Source: Hesseltinella vesiculosa (taxonomy: Eukaryota; Mucoromycota; Mucoromycetes; Mucorales; Cunninghamellaceae). Taken from it: a DNA stretch of 64,000 bases. A model generated the notes under the pieces. That model was given only the letters and a program-made list of their open reading frames with translations. It made no database searches and was not told the DNA's origin. The translations under genes and the position numbers were made by a program. Positions 12,901 to 22,347 of this stretch are shown here, piece after piece. Location of the stretch: NCBI GenBank assembly GCA_002104935.1, contig MCGT01000022.1, positions 186,001 to 250,000 of the forward strand, in the 5' to 3' direction. Numbering within the stretch: the first letter of the stretch is position 1; every line of letters starts with the position of its first letter.

Positions 12901-13317
12901 AAGCATGAGGTTCACATTGTCCTATTTTCTCCACTTCTTCCTACCTTGCCAATATTCCGGACATCGCCCACGGCAACACATGTAATCTAATCAGGAAAAA
13001 AAAAAATGCACATTGAGCTTTTACCCCACGGTTCCTTGAACACCGTTTGAGATTACCGTTCCAAGATCCTGGCAGACAAAGGTCGGATGTCCAGAAGGGC
13101 ATTCGCCTTTAAAGATGGCCATGCTGCCATGCAAATTGCCAATAACAAATTCGACATCCTATACGAGGAAATCCACGTTATGGTTTCTACATTCTCGTTC
13201 TTAGCCATTTCTATAGCTTACATTGTCATTATCAACATCGCCAAGCACGAGGGCGTGCGGATTCATATTACCAGAGAACGACCATTTTAATCGATTGATA
13301 AGCGACACTGTCCTCAT
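9969..13317 (-). CDS. ITFG2: ITFG2-like FG-GAP/beta-propeller protein (KICSTOR component homologue)
   Basis: Ten exons join in frame from ATG 13317 to TAG 9969 (917 residues). Exons 2 and 3 are 13057-13158 and 12945-12986. The N-terminus MRTVSLINRLKWSFSG, then HALVLGDVDND, closely follows remembered human ITFG2 (MRSVSYVQRVALEFSG, then ICLGDVDND). Later matches are TCVAVGDVRNIGK, ILIADIDGDG (a Ca-binding FG-GAP-type loop), VACAWNGVTYLIDW and PCLVYVDFEDQIFVYYD. In animals ITFG2 is a subunit of KICSTOR, which tethers the GATOR1 brake on TORC1 to lysosomes. This protein is about twice the human length because of Ser/Thr/Pro-rich inserts in exons 5-7. Intron phases all agree. Role in amino-acid sensing is inferred from orthology only. 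Confidence 0.85.
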
Positions 13318-13571
13318 GGATGTCGCATGAACTGAATTCAAGAAAGAAAAAACACAACCTCAACGGCGGAAAATCAAGTGTGGGCGCCAAATCACAGGTT
13401 GAGTTTTTGTGCAGGAAAACATTGAAAAACTCGCTTCCCTTTTGGACGCAGCTGCCGCCCTCCAAGCAGAGGCTGTCGTCCATCGCCTCAGTTCATCTTT
13501 GAAAACCCTCATTGCTGCCATTTCTATTCTGCTCTTGTCGCCCCTAACTTAACAGAAGTTATGAGATGACA

Positions 13572-13961
13572 CTAGTACTTCAAGGGGTGTCCACAATTAT
13601 GGCACACATCGCGTTTTTTGTTGTTTAATGCGAGACAGAGAGGGCAAACAAAATGGACGTCAGCCAATTTTTCCATAATGTCGCTGGTCTCTTTTGTGTC
13701 TCTTTGTTCAAAAGAAGTAGATGCAAGGCTTGAACAGGATACATACGCGCGCGTTGCCAAGGATCTGTCGCGCAGGATATCTACCATGGCCTGCAACCAT
13801 CGAGCTTTGTCATCGCTACTATCATTCGTGGGACTTTTGCGAGCATAGCCAACTACTTTATACCCTTGTTCTTTAAGAGCTTTGATTGATGGCTGATAGT
13901 TTGACAAGTAGTGGCAAGCATCCCCTTTCGCGGCTTTAGGCTTTTCTAACTTCCGTTCCTT
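13572..13961 (-). pseudogene. Serine-recombinase-like domain plus zinc ribbon, no start codon seen
   Basis: An open frame of 129 codons runs from just after a TGA at 13962-13964 to TAG at 13572. It has no ATG before the conserved domain. The sequence VVGYARKSPTND carries the Y-x-R-x-S signature of the serine recombinase (resolvase/invertase) catalytic domain, and the spacing to later helices is similar. The C-terminus is a zinc ribbon (CPLC, then CHNCG). Either a first exon was missed, overlapping the 3' end of the TFIIE-beta gene, or this is a 5'-truncated copy. I remember similar GYARKSP-type proteins as a repeated family in mucoralean genomes, which would favour a mobile or decayed copy; this needs a search. 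Recombinase activity is not implied. Confidence 0.5.
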
Positions 13962-14084
13962 TCATAAAGGACAAAAGACGTCCGTCCAGGGTCGTGCAGT
14001 AATTTTGGGAAAAGAGGGAAAAAGTGAAGAGAAGGACAAGGAAGAGAGAAGAGAACAAAAAAAACCACCTCACTTTCAGATCTT

Positions 14085-15251
14085 TTATTTCTTGGGTACA
14101 TAATCCTTTGATAAATCGATGTGTGCCAAGTGAGTATTAGTAATTTTGATCTTTTTGTTGCGAGTCTTGGATCGTTTGGGCTGGGGCTAAAAATCGCAAG
14201 ATTAAATTTGAGAACACGATCGCAGGCCATTTTCCTTACCTCTGCAACGACTTTCTTTTCAAAGACGTCCATCGTTTTCAAACCAGCTATAGACAAGGAA
14301 GAGAGTGAGTGCGCTAGATCTGGTAGCAAGGGGTGGGAGCGGGGGCTCACCGGTTTCCAGAGCCTTTGGCAGATCTGTTTCATCAGGCACTTTGATTTCG
14401 CCCCACATCGTTTTGAATTCTATGTCAGAGAGAGAAAGAAAATACCAAAGGTGAGCTCGCTACCAGAGACGGAATGGTGACAGACCGGTATCCATATGTG
14501 TGTTCAGGTTTGGGTCATTGTAGAACAGTCCTCGGGGCTGGCCATCTTTTGTTCGCACCACCAAAATTTCACTTGTGCCTGCAAGCTCTTCCACGGCGTC
14601 GCTGATCTTCACATACGATTCCTTCAAGTCCTTGTAGTCCATGCCACCCAGTGACTGCATCGACTTCACAAGCTTTAGCAAGTCTTCCTTATCTTTGATT
14701 TGGTACGTTGGCTAACAAGAGAGATAGGGAGAACGGGTGAGTCTCCCTTTCCTGGCGTCGAAAGGGGTTTTTTACCTTGTATGAAAAGGTTTCACTGACA
14801 GGATCGAAATCGATCTTGTCGTTGGATGCAAGTTTATCCCATAAGAGTTTGTTGTTCCTAATATCGACCTTGGTTCGACTGACAATGCTGATAACAGACT
14901 GCGGTCCATCGGCATCCTTCAAGAATTGTATGACGGTATAAAGTTTGCTCATCGAATGGGCACCTGTGCCGGTATTTGCTGGCTGAGAATAGGTTACTAT
15001 CAACAAATACATTAGCCAGGTCTACTCATTTAACCAAGAACCGGTGCTGATAGGATCTGTAGAATGACATTACCAGCCTTCCTTCGTTGTTTGTAGCCAG
15101 CCGGCCTTGTATTGTTGGCGATGGATGCTCGATTGGCGGCAACGTTTTGCGTTGATGGAATCGTGCCGCTGGCCACACGTTTGGCCCCGATCACAGTGTT
15201 GGCATTGAGTGACTTTTTGAAGTTTTTAACTTGATCCGTGAGTTGCGACAT
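14085..15251 (-). CDS. TFA2: Transcription initiation factor IIE, beta subunit
   Basis: Six exons (15074-15251, 14776-14996, 14486-14711, 14351-14419, 14240-14286, 14085-14186) give 280 residues, close to the usual TFIIE-beta length. A basic N-terminus is followed by winged-helix segments (LYTVIQFLKDADGPQSV, then LWDKLASNDKIDFDP, then FSYKPTYQIKDKEDLL). FYNDPN, then EFKTMWGEIKVP, aligns with human GTF2E2 (FYNDKSC, then EFQKLWRSV). The lysine-rich tail ends near NTHLAHIDLSKDY, matching the human NEHLAGVLKDY region. It acts in the RNA polymerase II pre-initiation complex with TFIIE alpha to recruit and stimulate TFIIH. The third intron must use a weak donor, GTCTGT: the nearby GTAGCG gives an immediate stop. 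Confidence 0.9.
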
Positions 15252-15348
15252 TGTGTGAAATCGATGAAAAGAATGAAAGAAGAAGAAAAAAAAAAAAGAA
15301 AGGGAAGCTCCTGCGGGTCTTGCGGTTCTTTGAAAAAAAAAAAAAAAA

Positions 15349-16078
15349 ATGGCTTGCCCCTCTTCTTCTCACAAACAATCAGCCATGGCCAAGAGCAGTA
15401 AAAAGGACAAAAAGGAAAAGGATTTGGGCATTGATGCCACCACCGATTCAAAACATAAAAAGGTAATGGCGGATCAAGACACGCCATTGATCTATGCGCT
15501 GATCTTGTGCATGTTACCGATTTTAGGTGATCAAGGACAAGAAAAAGGACAAGAAGGAAAAGAAGGACAAGAAGGACAAGAAGGAAAAGAAGGAAAAGAA
15601 GGACAAGAAGGAGAAGCACCAACACAAAGGTAAATGCTCGATGGCTATACCGCTTGCCATGGCTGTGTGATCTAACCCAGTTCACGTTTCTCTTCCAAGA
15701 CGTCAAAGAAGACATCCCGGCCCAGCCTGCCGCCCCTCCAGCGGCTGAGCAAGTAGGAAGACAAAAACCAGCGCCGTAGGGCAACGCCTGCTGACGGGGG
15801 CACTTTTTCTTTTTTAGACTGCCACGGGTGGGTGGAACGACTGGAACAAGGCTTCCTTTGGCGGTGACATGGCTCAGAAGAACAAATTCATGCGCTTGCT
15901 TGGGGCCAAGAAGCAGCAGCCTTCGACTGCACAGCCTTCGTCGTCGATCAAATCGGCCATCGATGCCGATGAAGGCAGCCGTATCTCGAACAACCTGGAG
16001 AAGCAATTCAACGACGGCCTGCAATTTAGAAAACAACAACAGATGGGACGACGCGGTGGCCTGGGTTTCAGCCGATGA
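15349..16078 (+). CDS. Lysine-rich protein with C-terminal small-acidic-protein (SMAP) domain
   Basis: Four exons (15349-15462, 15527-15629, 15700-15752, 15818-16078) give 176 residues from the first ATG; a second in-frame ATG at 15385 (MAKSSKKDKKEK) could be the true start. Exon 2 encodes an almost pure Lys/Asp/Glu tract. Exon 4 starts with GGWNDWNKASFGGD, then QKNKFMRLLGAKK. This is the W-x-x-A-x-x-G-D ... KFxRLxGxKK pattern of the SMAP domain, found in small acidic protein and at the end of lysine-rich nucleolar protein 1 (KNOP1). The layout (Lys-rich N-terminus, SMAP C-terminus) is closest to KNOP1, so a nucleolar or nuclear location is likely. Biochemical function is unknown. It is divergent from the TFIIE-beta gene, with starts 98 bases apart. 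Confidence 0.72.
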
Positions 16079-16186
16079 TTTCTTTGCAACAAACGATCGC
16101 TTTTTTATTACTGGTCTTTATTATTTTTTGCATAAAATACAGACACGTCGAATCTATCGTTTTAAAAGGGGGAGGGTGGAGGCAAT

Positions 16187-17152
16187 TTATTTCTTGGCAA
16201 GTTCTAGTGAAAAGCGAGGTGAGCCACAGGCGACGACATTCAAATCAAACTTACGTTCAACATCCAAAACAGCTTGGTCGAGGATTTGTTGTTGGATCTT
16301 GGGATCTTCCAAGTCCTTTTGGATCTTTTGGATCAAGTAGGCAGCCAATTGCTTTTGTTCGCTTTCACGGACGCTGGCTTCGTGGCGGACCCAGGAGTCC
16401 AAAGTAGCCTTGACTTCGTGGGCAACGTCGACTTGTTGCTTGAGTTGGAAGGCTTCGGCTTCAAGCTTGGCGGTTTCGCGAGAGATTTCGAACAAGGCCT
16501 TGGTGACTTCGACCAAATCCTTCATTTCACCGACTTGGTCGATGCGTTCTTGGACCGAGGCTTTGTGGTCGTCACGGGCTTGGTTCAACACAGACTTGAT
16601 ACGCTATTTGCCATTTTACAAAACAAATCATTCAGCACGATGCCTCTCGAAAAATAAAAGTGTCCTTACAGCAATGTGATCGTTGGCCATGTTGTTGAAA
16701 GGTTCACGGAGATACTTCAACAAGACGGCCAAGAAACCACCAGCAGACACCAAGACCAAGGTTTCTTCGTTCAAGATGTAGATTTCCTTGGCCACCAAGG
16801 CAGTAGCCAAACCGGTACCAACAGTCAAATAGGCTGCCTTGGCACCGATGGAGTCGCCAGGAAGGCTATCGAGGACGCTGCTCTTCTTTTCTTCGGTGTT
16901 GGCAGGGGTGGAGTAGCCACGGGCACTATTTAAAAAAGAAAAGAGAACGCATTGAGACGGCCATGTCGTAGAAGAATCGGCTGAAGCTTACAATGCGGCA
17001 CGGGCAGTTTGACGAGAAGCATTCATCAAAGCGGGACGAGCAGCAAGGGCTATAGCCATGGAAGAAAAGTGGGTCAACAATCAAGGCTTGGATGGTGCTT
17101 CTTTCGATGGAATTACCTGCAGCGTTCTTGGCAACTAAACGGAAAGCCATGT
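16187..17152 (-). CDS. ATP4: Mitochondrial F1Fo ATP synthase subunit b
   Basis: Four exons (17119-17152, 16992-17049, 16670-16925, 16187-16603) give 254 residues. The first two encode a basic Ala/Arg-rich mitochondrial presequence (MAFRLVAKNAA, then LAARPALMNASRQ). A hydrophobic pair of segments around AYLTVGTGLATALVAKEIYI and LVSAGGFLAVLLKYL anchors the protein in the inner membrane. The long charged helix after VLNQARDDHKASV forms the peripheral stalk that holds the catalytic F1 head still. Sequence and length fit yeast Atp4. Codon choice is strongly biased to C-ending codons, as expected for an abundant protein. It converges with the SMAP-domain gene 108 bases away. Confidence 0.92.
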
Positions 17153-17376
17153 TCCTAAACATAAAGGAAAATAAAACAGTTGAAGACCATTTTCGATCAT
17201 ATCCTTGCGCCCTTGCTCTTACAATAAAGTCGTTTGGAAAGTAGAAGAAAAAAAAAAACACAACCTTGCCTTCCCCCCTCAAAGTTTATATTTTTTTCAG
17301 CGGCCTTGCGCTGATTGGCTGGTGCGCCAGTTTGCAAGTCCCTCGCTCTCGCATTTAAAATCTACGGAGGATGGAT

Positions 17377-18020
17377 TTATTTTGGCTTGATGAAAGCTCT
17401 AGCAGCCTTTGATTTTTTACGAGAATTGTTCTCTGATTCGAGCGACCTCTTCTTGCTGTCTTTTTGTGATCGTCGCATGGATTTGGCCAAGGCTTTCGCA
17501 TCTTCTTCTTCGTCGTCATCGTTGGTGTCTGAGGATGTCTTCGCTGGCTGCTCCTCTTCCTCCTCTGGCCCATCCCCCACATTCTAGGCATAGAAGTCAA
17601 AATGAGACACGCCGACAACCTTAACGAGTGAATAACTACCTGGATTTTCTTGTTGAATTTTTGAAACGAGCAGCGCCCAACGACGGGTGTGGTATCAAAG
17701 GAGAGGTAGCTAGGCTGATATTCAACTCGGATTTTCCTAGGACAGCCAGGTGAGCTGATTGTTTGGCGCATGCTCAAAGAACTTACGGTTTTTGTACTTG
17801 CTGTGATTCATAATCAATCTTCCATTCAGCTTCGGATACGATCTTTTTCATTTCTTGCTCTAGCTGCTTCTTTTGCTCCTGTTCCATGCTGCGCTGCATA
17901 AACTAGATGACCAAGGGTAAAAATAGAGAGAGATGATGAACGACCCCAGAGAAAAGCAATGATTAGCATTACCTTCATGCTTAGCAGTCTCCTTGAACCG
18001 GCATTTTTTTGTTCAGACAT
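17377..18020 (-). CDS. MPP6: M-phase phosphoprotein 6 / exosome cofactor Mpp6
   Basis: Four exons (17973-18020, 17787-17902, 17640-17736, 17377-17583) give 155 residues. The N-terminus SRRLLSMKFMQRSMEQEQKK, then VSEAEWKIDY, matches human MPHOSPH6 (LSKNLLRMKFMQRGL, then ISEEHW). A GRCSFQKFN segment corresponds to GRMSFRGFN. The middle is acidic, and the end is basic and finishes with AFIKPK, like the human MFLKPQD end. The protein docks on the nuclear RNA exosome (Rrp40) and helps recruit Mtr4 for 5.8S rRNA maturation and RNA surveillance. An intron splits the highly conserved MKFMQR motif. Confidence is high despite the small size because both ends match. Confidence 0.9.
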
Positions 18021-18776
18021 TGTGAGGATGGGCTTCCGTTGTCAATCGTTCGAAAGAAGGAAAAAGCCACAACCACACTGGCGGAGCACGCCCACGCATG
18101 AGAATTCGAAATTCAGTGTCCGCCCTTTCGCTAAACTGCGAGCAAAAATTCAGTAAGACGCCCCAGTCAAGCATAGCTTCAGGAGGAGGAGTACGCTGTT
18201 GTAGCCTTGTTTCGGCACCGAATGCAAGTACGATACCAGCACCTACGGCCGTCAAACTCGATCAAGGCTCGGTTGCTTTTGCCATCAGAGCAGTGAGCAA
18301 GTGGTGCTGCCGCAGAGGTTGTCTAAATCAACCATGGATGAGTTCAGTAAGAGGAAAGTTGTTGCTTCCATCGACATTTTGACATTGAATGAATCTTTCA
18401 ATGGTAGCGTTAACCTAAGCGTCCAATGTTGCGAGAAGCCATGCTGTAAAAAGCGGGAGAAGTCTTTTTCACCCTCACCCAGAATTGGCCAATCACAATT
18501 GCTCACTCACTACCTGCACCCCAACTGGCACATTGTTGCGGATTTTGTGAAAAAAAAAATGCCTTGCTCCAAATTTCAAACACGCGTATAATAAGATGAG
18601 AGTATGTGTACTAACTGAAAACATAGGTTTAGGTTGTATACCGGGCAGAAGATAAAAAAGACCTCAGGCACAGAAAACGATAGAAAGAACCATGGGTTTG
18701 ATGGCCCGCCTTTTTTTTTTTTTTTTGTTTCCCAGTTTTTTTTTCACATTCATCGACGCGCTAGAGTACATCTGTT
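18021..18776. other. Divergent intergenic region between MPP6 and NAXD
   Basis: No supported gene. Two minus-strand ORFs (18013-18255, 18285-18506) and two plus-strand ORFs overlap without family signal or splice logic. The region should contain the promoters of both flanking genes; a T-run of about 18 precedes the right-hand gene. Confidence 0.5.
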
Positions 18777-20249
18777 ATGCCTCCCAAACCAGACGTTGCG
18801 AAATTCAAACATTTTCTTCCTTCATTGTCAACACACTTTCATAAAGGAGAAGCTGGTATGACTCCTCTGTCTGGCCAAGCGGCAGTACTCATTCCTCTCT
18901 AACTCATTAGGTCGTATTGGCATTGTTGGTGGCTCAGAAGAGTGCGTACAGACATTCATTGCTAGGACCTTGTGCTTACCTACCCTCTTTAGATATACAG
19001 GGGCGCCTTACTTCAGTGGTCTAACGTCAATGAAGATGGTGAGTGGACGAATGTATCCTGCCCAGCAATCCTCACGCTTTTTTTTTCCACTTCCTAGGGC
19101 ACTGACCTCTGCCACATCTTTTGTGACACGAACGCTTCCACTGCTATCAAGGTAAAAAGCCGATCATCATAAAAAGTAAGAAACGAGCGGCCGCCCACAG
19201 ATCTTTTTTTTTTTTTCGTGACAGTCATATTCTCCAGGTGAGCAGCTTTCATTTCTCTTGCTGGCTCAAGCACTGACCTGTCCGGATAGATTTGATTGTT
19301 CACCCATACCTACGCTCTGGTCTTCAAAGCGATGAGACTATTCAAGACGCCGTCCAACGAGTCACTGGTATCTACAGCCGCTTGCACGTGCTGGTTGTTG
19401 GGCCTGGGCTCGGTAGAGATGCAGCCATCCAGCGTACTGCCAAAGCTCTGATTGAACAAGCACGGCAGCAGCAAATGAAGATCGTCATTGATGCTGTAAA
19501 TGACCGAAACTCCTCTCCATTGGGAAACCACGCTCAATTTTTTTTTTTTTTTTTTTTTTTGCAGGATGGACTTTACCTCGTCCAACTCCACCCTGACTCG
19601 ATAAAAAACTATCGCAAGGCTGTGCTCACACCAAATGTGGTGGAATTCAAGCGACTCTGTGAAACAATGGTAACCCGTCCCTTTCGTGTAAAAAAAGACT
19701 CACCGACGGCATCTCCGTAGAACGTTGATATGAATCAAGCCGATCCTTGCCTAGTAACACAAGAGCTGAGCCGTGCATTGGGAGGTGTCACCGTCGTTCG
19801 TAAAGGCTCCACAGACATCATTGCGAATGACCAGTTTGGTAAGAAGAAAAAGGCTCAATGCCTTGACGTGGTGGATTTACCTCGAGTCACGTCTCTTTGG
19901 CCATAGTGCTTGTCAGCGACCATCCGGGTGGACTGAAACGAATGGGTGGACAAGGCGATCTTCTATCTGGTGCCATAGCATCCTTTTTGGCCTGGGACAA
20001 GCGCAATGAGACGTATCTGACCGAGTAAAGCAAAGAGGGAAAGGATGAGAAAGAAAAGCCATTGGCTGACGGTTTTCTGACAGGCAAGGCATTACACCTG
20101 ACATCTACCCATTGTACGCAGCCTGGAATGCCTCGGTGGTCGTACGTGAATCAGCTCGGCAAGCCTTTGAAAAACATGGCCGGTCAGTCTTGACGAGCCA
20201 TATGCTGGAAGAACTAGGCAGTGCTTTAACTACGCTGGAACGCCAGTAA
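18777..20249 (+). CDS. NAXD: ATP/ADP-dependent (S)-NAD(P)H-hydrate dehydratase
   Basis: Ten exons join in frame to 311 residues: 18777-18855, 18911-18941, 18993-19038, 19098-19151, 19225-19237, 19290-19495, 19565-19669, 19721-19838, 19907-20024, 20084-20249. Landmarks are KGEAGRIGIVGGSEEYTGAP at the N-terminus, VVGPGLGRD in the middle, VLTPNVVEFKRL, VVRKGSTDII and GGQGDLLSGAIASF near the C-terminus. The GGQGD Asp is the catalytic base of the ribokinase-like fold. The enzyme repairs hydrated NADH and NADPH, usually with the epimerase NAXE, which is not in this window. Exon 5 is only 13 bases (SYSP plus one base) but is needed to keep frame. Introns are numerous and short, including one with a T-run of over 20. 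Confidence 0.9.
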
Positions 20250-20786
20250 ATAAAATTCAAGAAGAGAGCTTGAGGTTATTTTTTGATTGGACAAGATATC
20301 AAAGTGACGAGAGGATGCCTCTGAAACGCCGCCTTCATGGTTAGAAGGATCGGGTGACACAAGCGCTCAGTTGCATTGAAGTGCAAATGGCGCCACACCG
20401 GCATTCTCCCCCCCCCCCACGATCGATTTGGCAAGCATCGCTGACGCCATGGTGGTACTGACCTCGGTCGATTTTTCTCTTTTTTGGTTATAGTGCATGT
20501 CAACCACCTCTTTGGCTCGCTAAAAGGAGCCACGACGTAGCATCAGGTGCTTTGCAGGTTTTCTAGCATGAGACAAATGACGCAAAATTTACCTTGCCAG
20601 ACAAAAATCAAGGACAATGAGGGCGAAAGTTTACCCATGAGCTGACATCCATCTTCCTTTTTCTTTGCACACGGACAAGTCATCCTCTTTGGTTGCGTGC
20701 GAATTGGCCTGAAAAGCTGTCGACGTCCAGCTGGAACAACCAATAAAAAAGAAGTATGGAATAGGCTCGAGGGCGGGGTTTTTTTA
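20250..20786. other. Intergenic region between convergent genes
   Basis: 3' ends of the NAXD and stomatin genes. A C-run lies near 20410. Short ORFs on the minus strand lack any family signal. Confidence 0.5.
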
Positions 20787-21996
20787 TTATTGATTAACAA
20801 GATTGGCATAGAGTAAGTTGGTGTTCGATTGAGAGGAGTCGTCTCCTTGATGAGGCATGAAGATGACACGAGTATTGGGGGCCTTGGAAAGGCTGCTCAT
20901 GGTTTCCAGATAGCGGATCTGCATGGCGGCGGGCGAGTTTAGCAAGGCGGCTGTTTGAGCCATCAATTTGGCCGAGTCAACTTCAGCCTTGGCAGCAATC
21001 ACCTTGGACTCACCCACACGTTTTGCTTGGGCTGCAGCGGATAATGATTCCTGTAGTTCTTTAGAGAAACTCAGATCTTTGATCAGAATGGACTCAATCT
21101 TCAATAAAAAAAAAATTCGGTCAGAGAATGGCTTTTTTAAATCAGGAGGCAAAACTTACTCGGACACCCCATCTCTTAGCAATGGGTGCAGTGACGTTCT
21201 GGATTTCCAAGGCAAGGGCCTCACGGTTCTCTACAAAATCTTGGAGGACCTTTCCACCGAGGATGTGTCTCAAGGTTGTCTGAGTGCGCTCAATCAAGGC
21301 GTGGCGGACACTGCTGACGCCAAACTCAGATTGGTATGGATCGACGATCTTCCAGTATAACACGCTGTCAATCATCACATTGACATTGTCCTTTGTCATG
21401 ATCACTTGCTGTTGAGAAAAAAAGGGGGGTTCAAGAGTTTTTTTTTCGAGGCGTTTTTACTTACCTTTGGGATTTCAGCAATTTGAGTGCGCACATCCAC
21501 CCGATGAACATGCTCTGTGATTGGATTGATCTATTCAAAAACGGTAAGCCCGCCTGATTCGATGAGAAAAAAAAAAAAAAAGGCCTCACCTTCACAAGGC
21601 CAGGGTCCACTGCCTTGTAGAATTTTCCAAATCGTGTTACTAAACCTACGTGGCCTTGCTCAATGGAGTTGTATGGGTTAGGACAGCAAAAACAAATAGG
21701 GATCTAGCCAGAAGAAAAATATCAAAGTCAACTGGATGCTTCAAAAAAAGCGAGCAGCTTACAGCGCCAAGCGTGCCAATGATAGCACCGCAAGTGTTGA
21801 CCATTGCACCATACCAGCCCTACCAGACGAACAAAAATAATGCTCCATTAGTTGCAGGTCAATTTTCAGTCATGATTTTTCGTACATGTTCGATGGTGTT
21901 GGTGTCATATTCAACAGCAAACTTTGGGATCCCTCGGGAGGCAAAGGCGCCCTTGGGCGCTGAAGTAGTGGGAGCCGACGCTAATTCTTCTGACAT
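20787..21996 (-). CDS. Stomatin-family SPFH-domain protein, paralogue 1
   Basis: Six exons from ATG 21996 to the stop at 20787 (about 290 residues). Exon 1 (21886-21996) encodes a polar N-terminus. Exon 2 and the start of exon 3 form a hydrophobic, Cys-containing hairpin (GAIIGTLGA, then IPICFCCPNPY), typical of a stomatin membrane-inserted segment. The SPFH domain follows: GHVGLVTRFGKFYKAVDPGL, QVIMTKDNVNVMIDSVLYW, SVRHALIERTQTTLRHILGG, then the long helix SLSAAAQAKRVGESKVIAAK. Stomatins oligomerise on membranes and modulate channels and lipid microdomains. It is divergently arranged with paralogue 2, 351 bases away. The start was chosen because the first ATG gives a complete exon with a good donor (GTACGA). 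Confidence 0.87.
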
Positions 21997-22347
21997 GGTT
22001 CTTGTTCACTTGGGAAATAATTGCGCTGAAGAGGGAGAAAGATGGAGGGAAAGAAATAAGAAGCAGGAAAAAAAAAAAAGTGGGACCAACATGAATTTTA
22101 AGTTTAGGTTTGGGACCTCAACGCCAGCCTGACTTGCTTTAATTTTACGCAGCAACAACAGAGCAAATGACCTTGATGGATTTTCTAGTGTGGGAAGGCT
22201 GCGCAAACATTTTTGATCTGTTACACAACCTTGTTTTCGAGGGAAAAAAATAACCACGCACCCCCCCCCCTTCTCTCTATCTCTTCGTTTATTTAATTCT
22301 TTCTCTCTCTTCTTTTTTTTTTCCCATTTTCCGCTTGGGATACAAAT
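21997..22347. promoter_or_regulatory. Shared divergent promoter of two stomatin genes
   Basis: 351 bases lie between two ATGs facing away from each other. The right half is pyrimidine-rich (a C-run near 22260, then CTCTCTATCTC and a T-run), as before many genes in this window. No clear TATA box is seen. Co-regulation of the two paralogues is inferred from geometry alone. Confidence 0.4.

Noticed and set aside
15191..16039. 282-codon minus-strand ORF with Leu/Val repeats
   Set aside because: Antisense of the Lys-rich exon of the SMAP gene; the LVLLFLL repeats are the complement of the AAGGA repeat.
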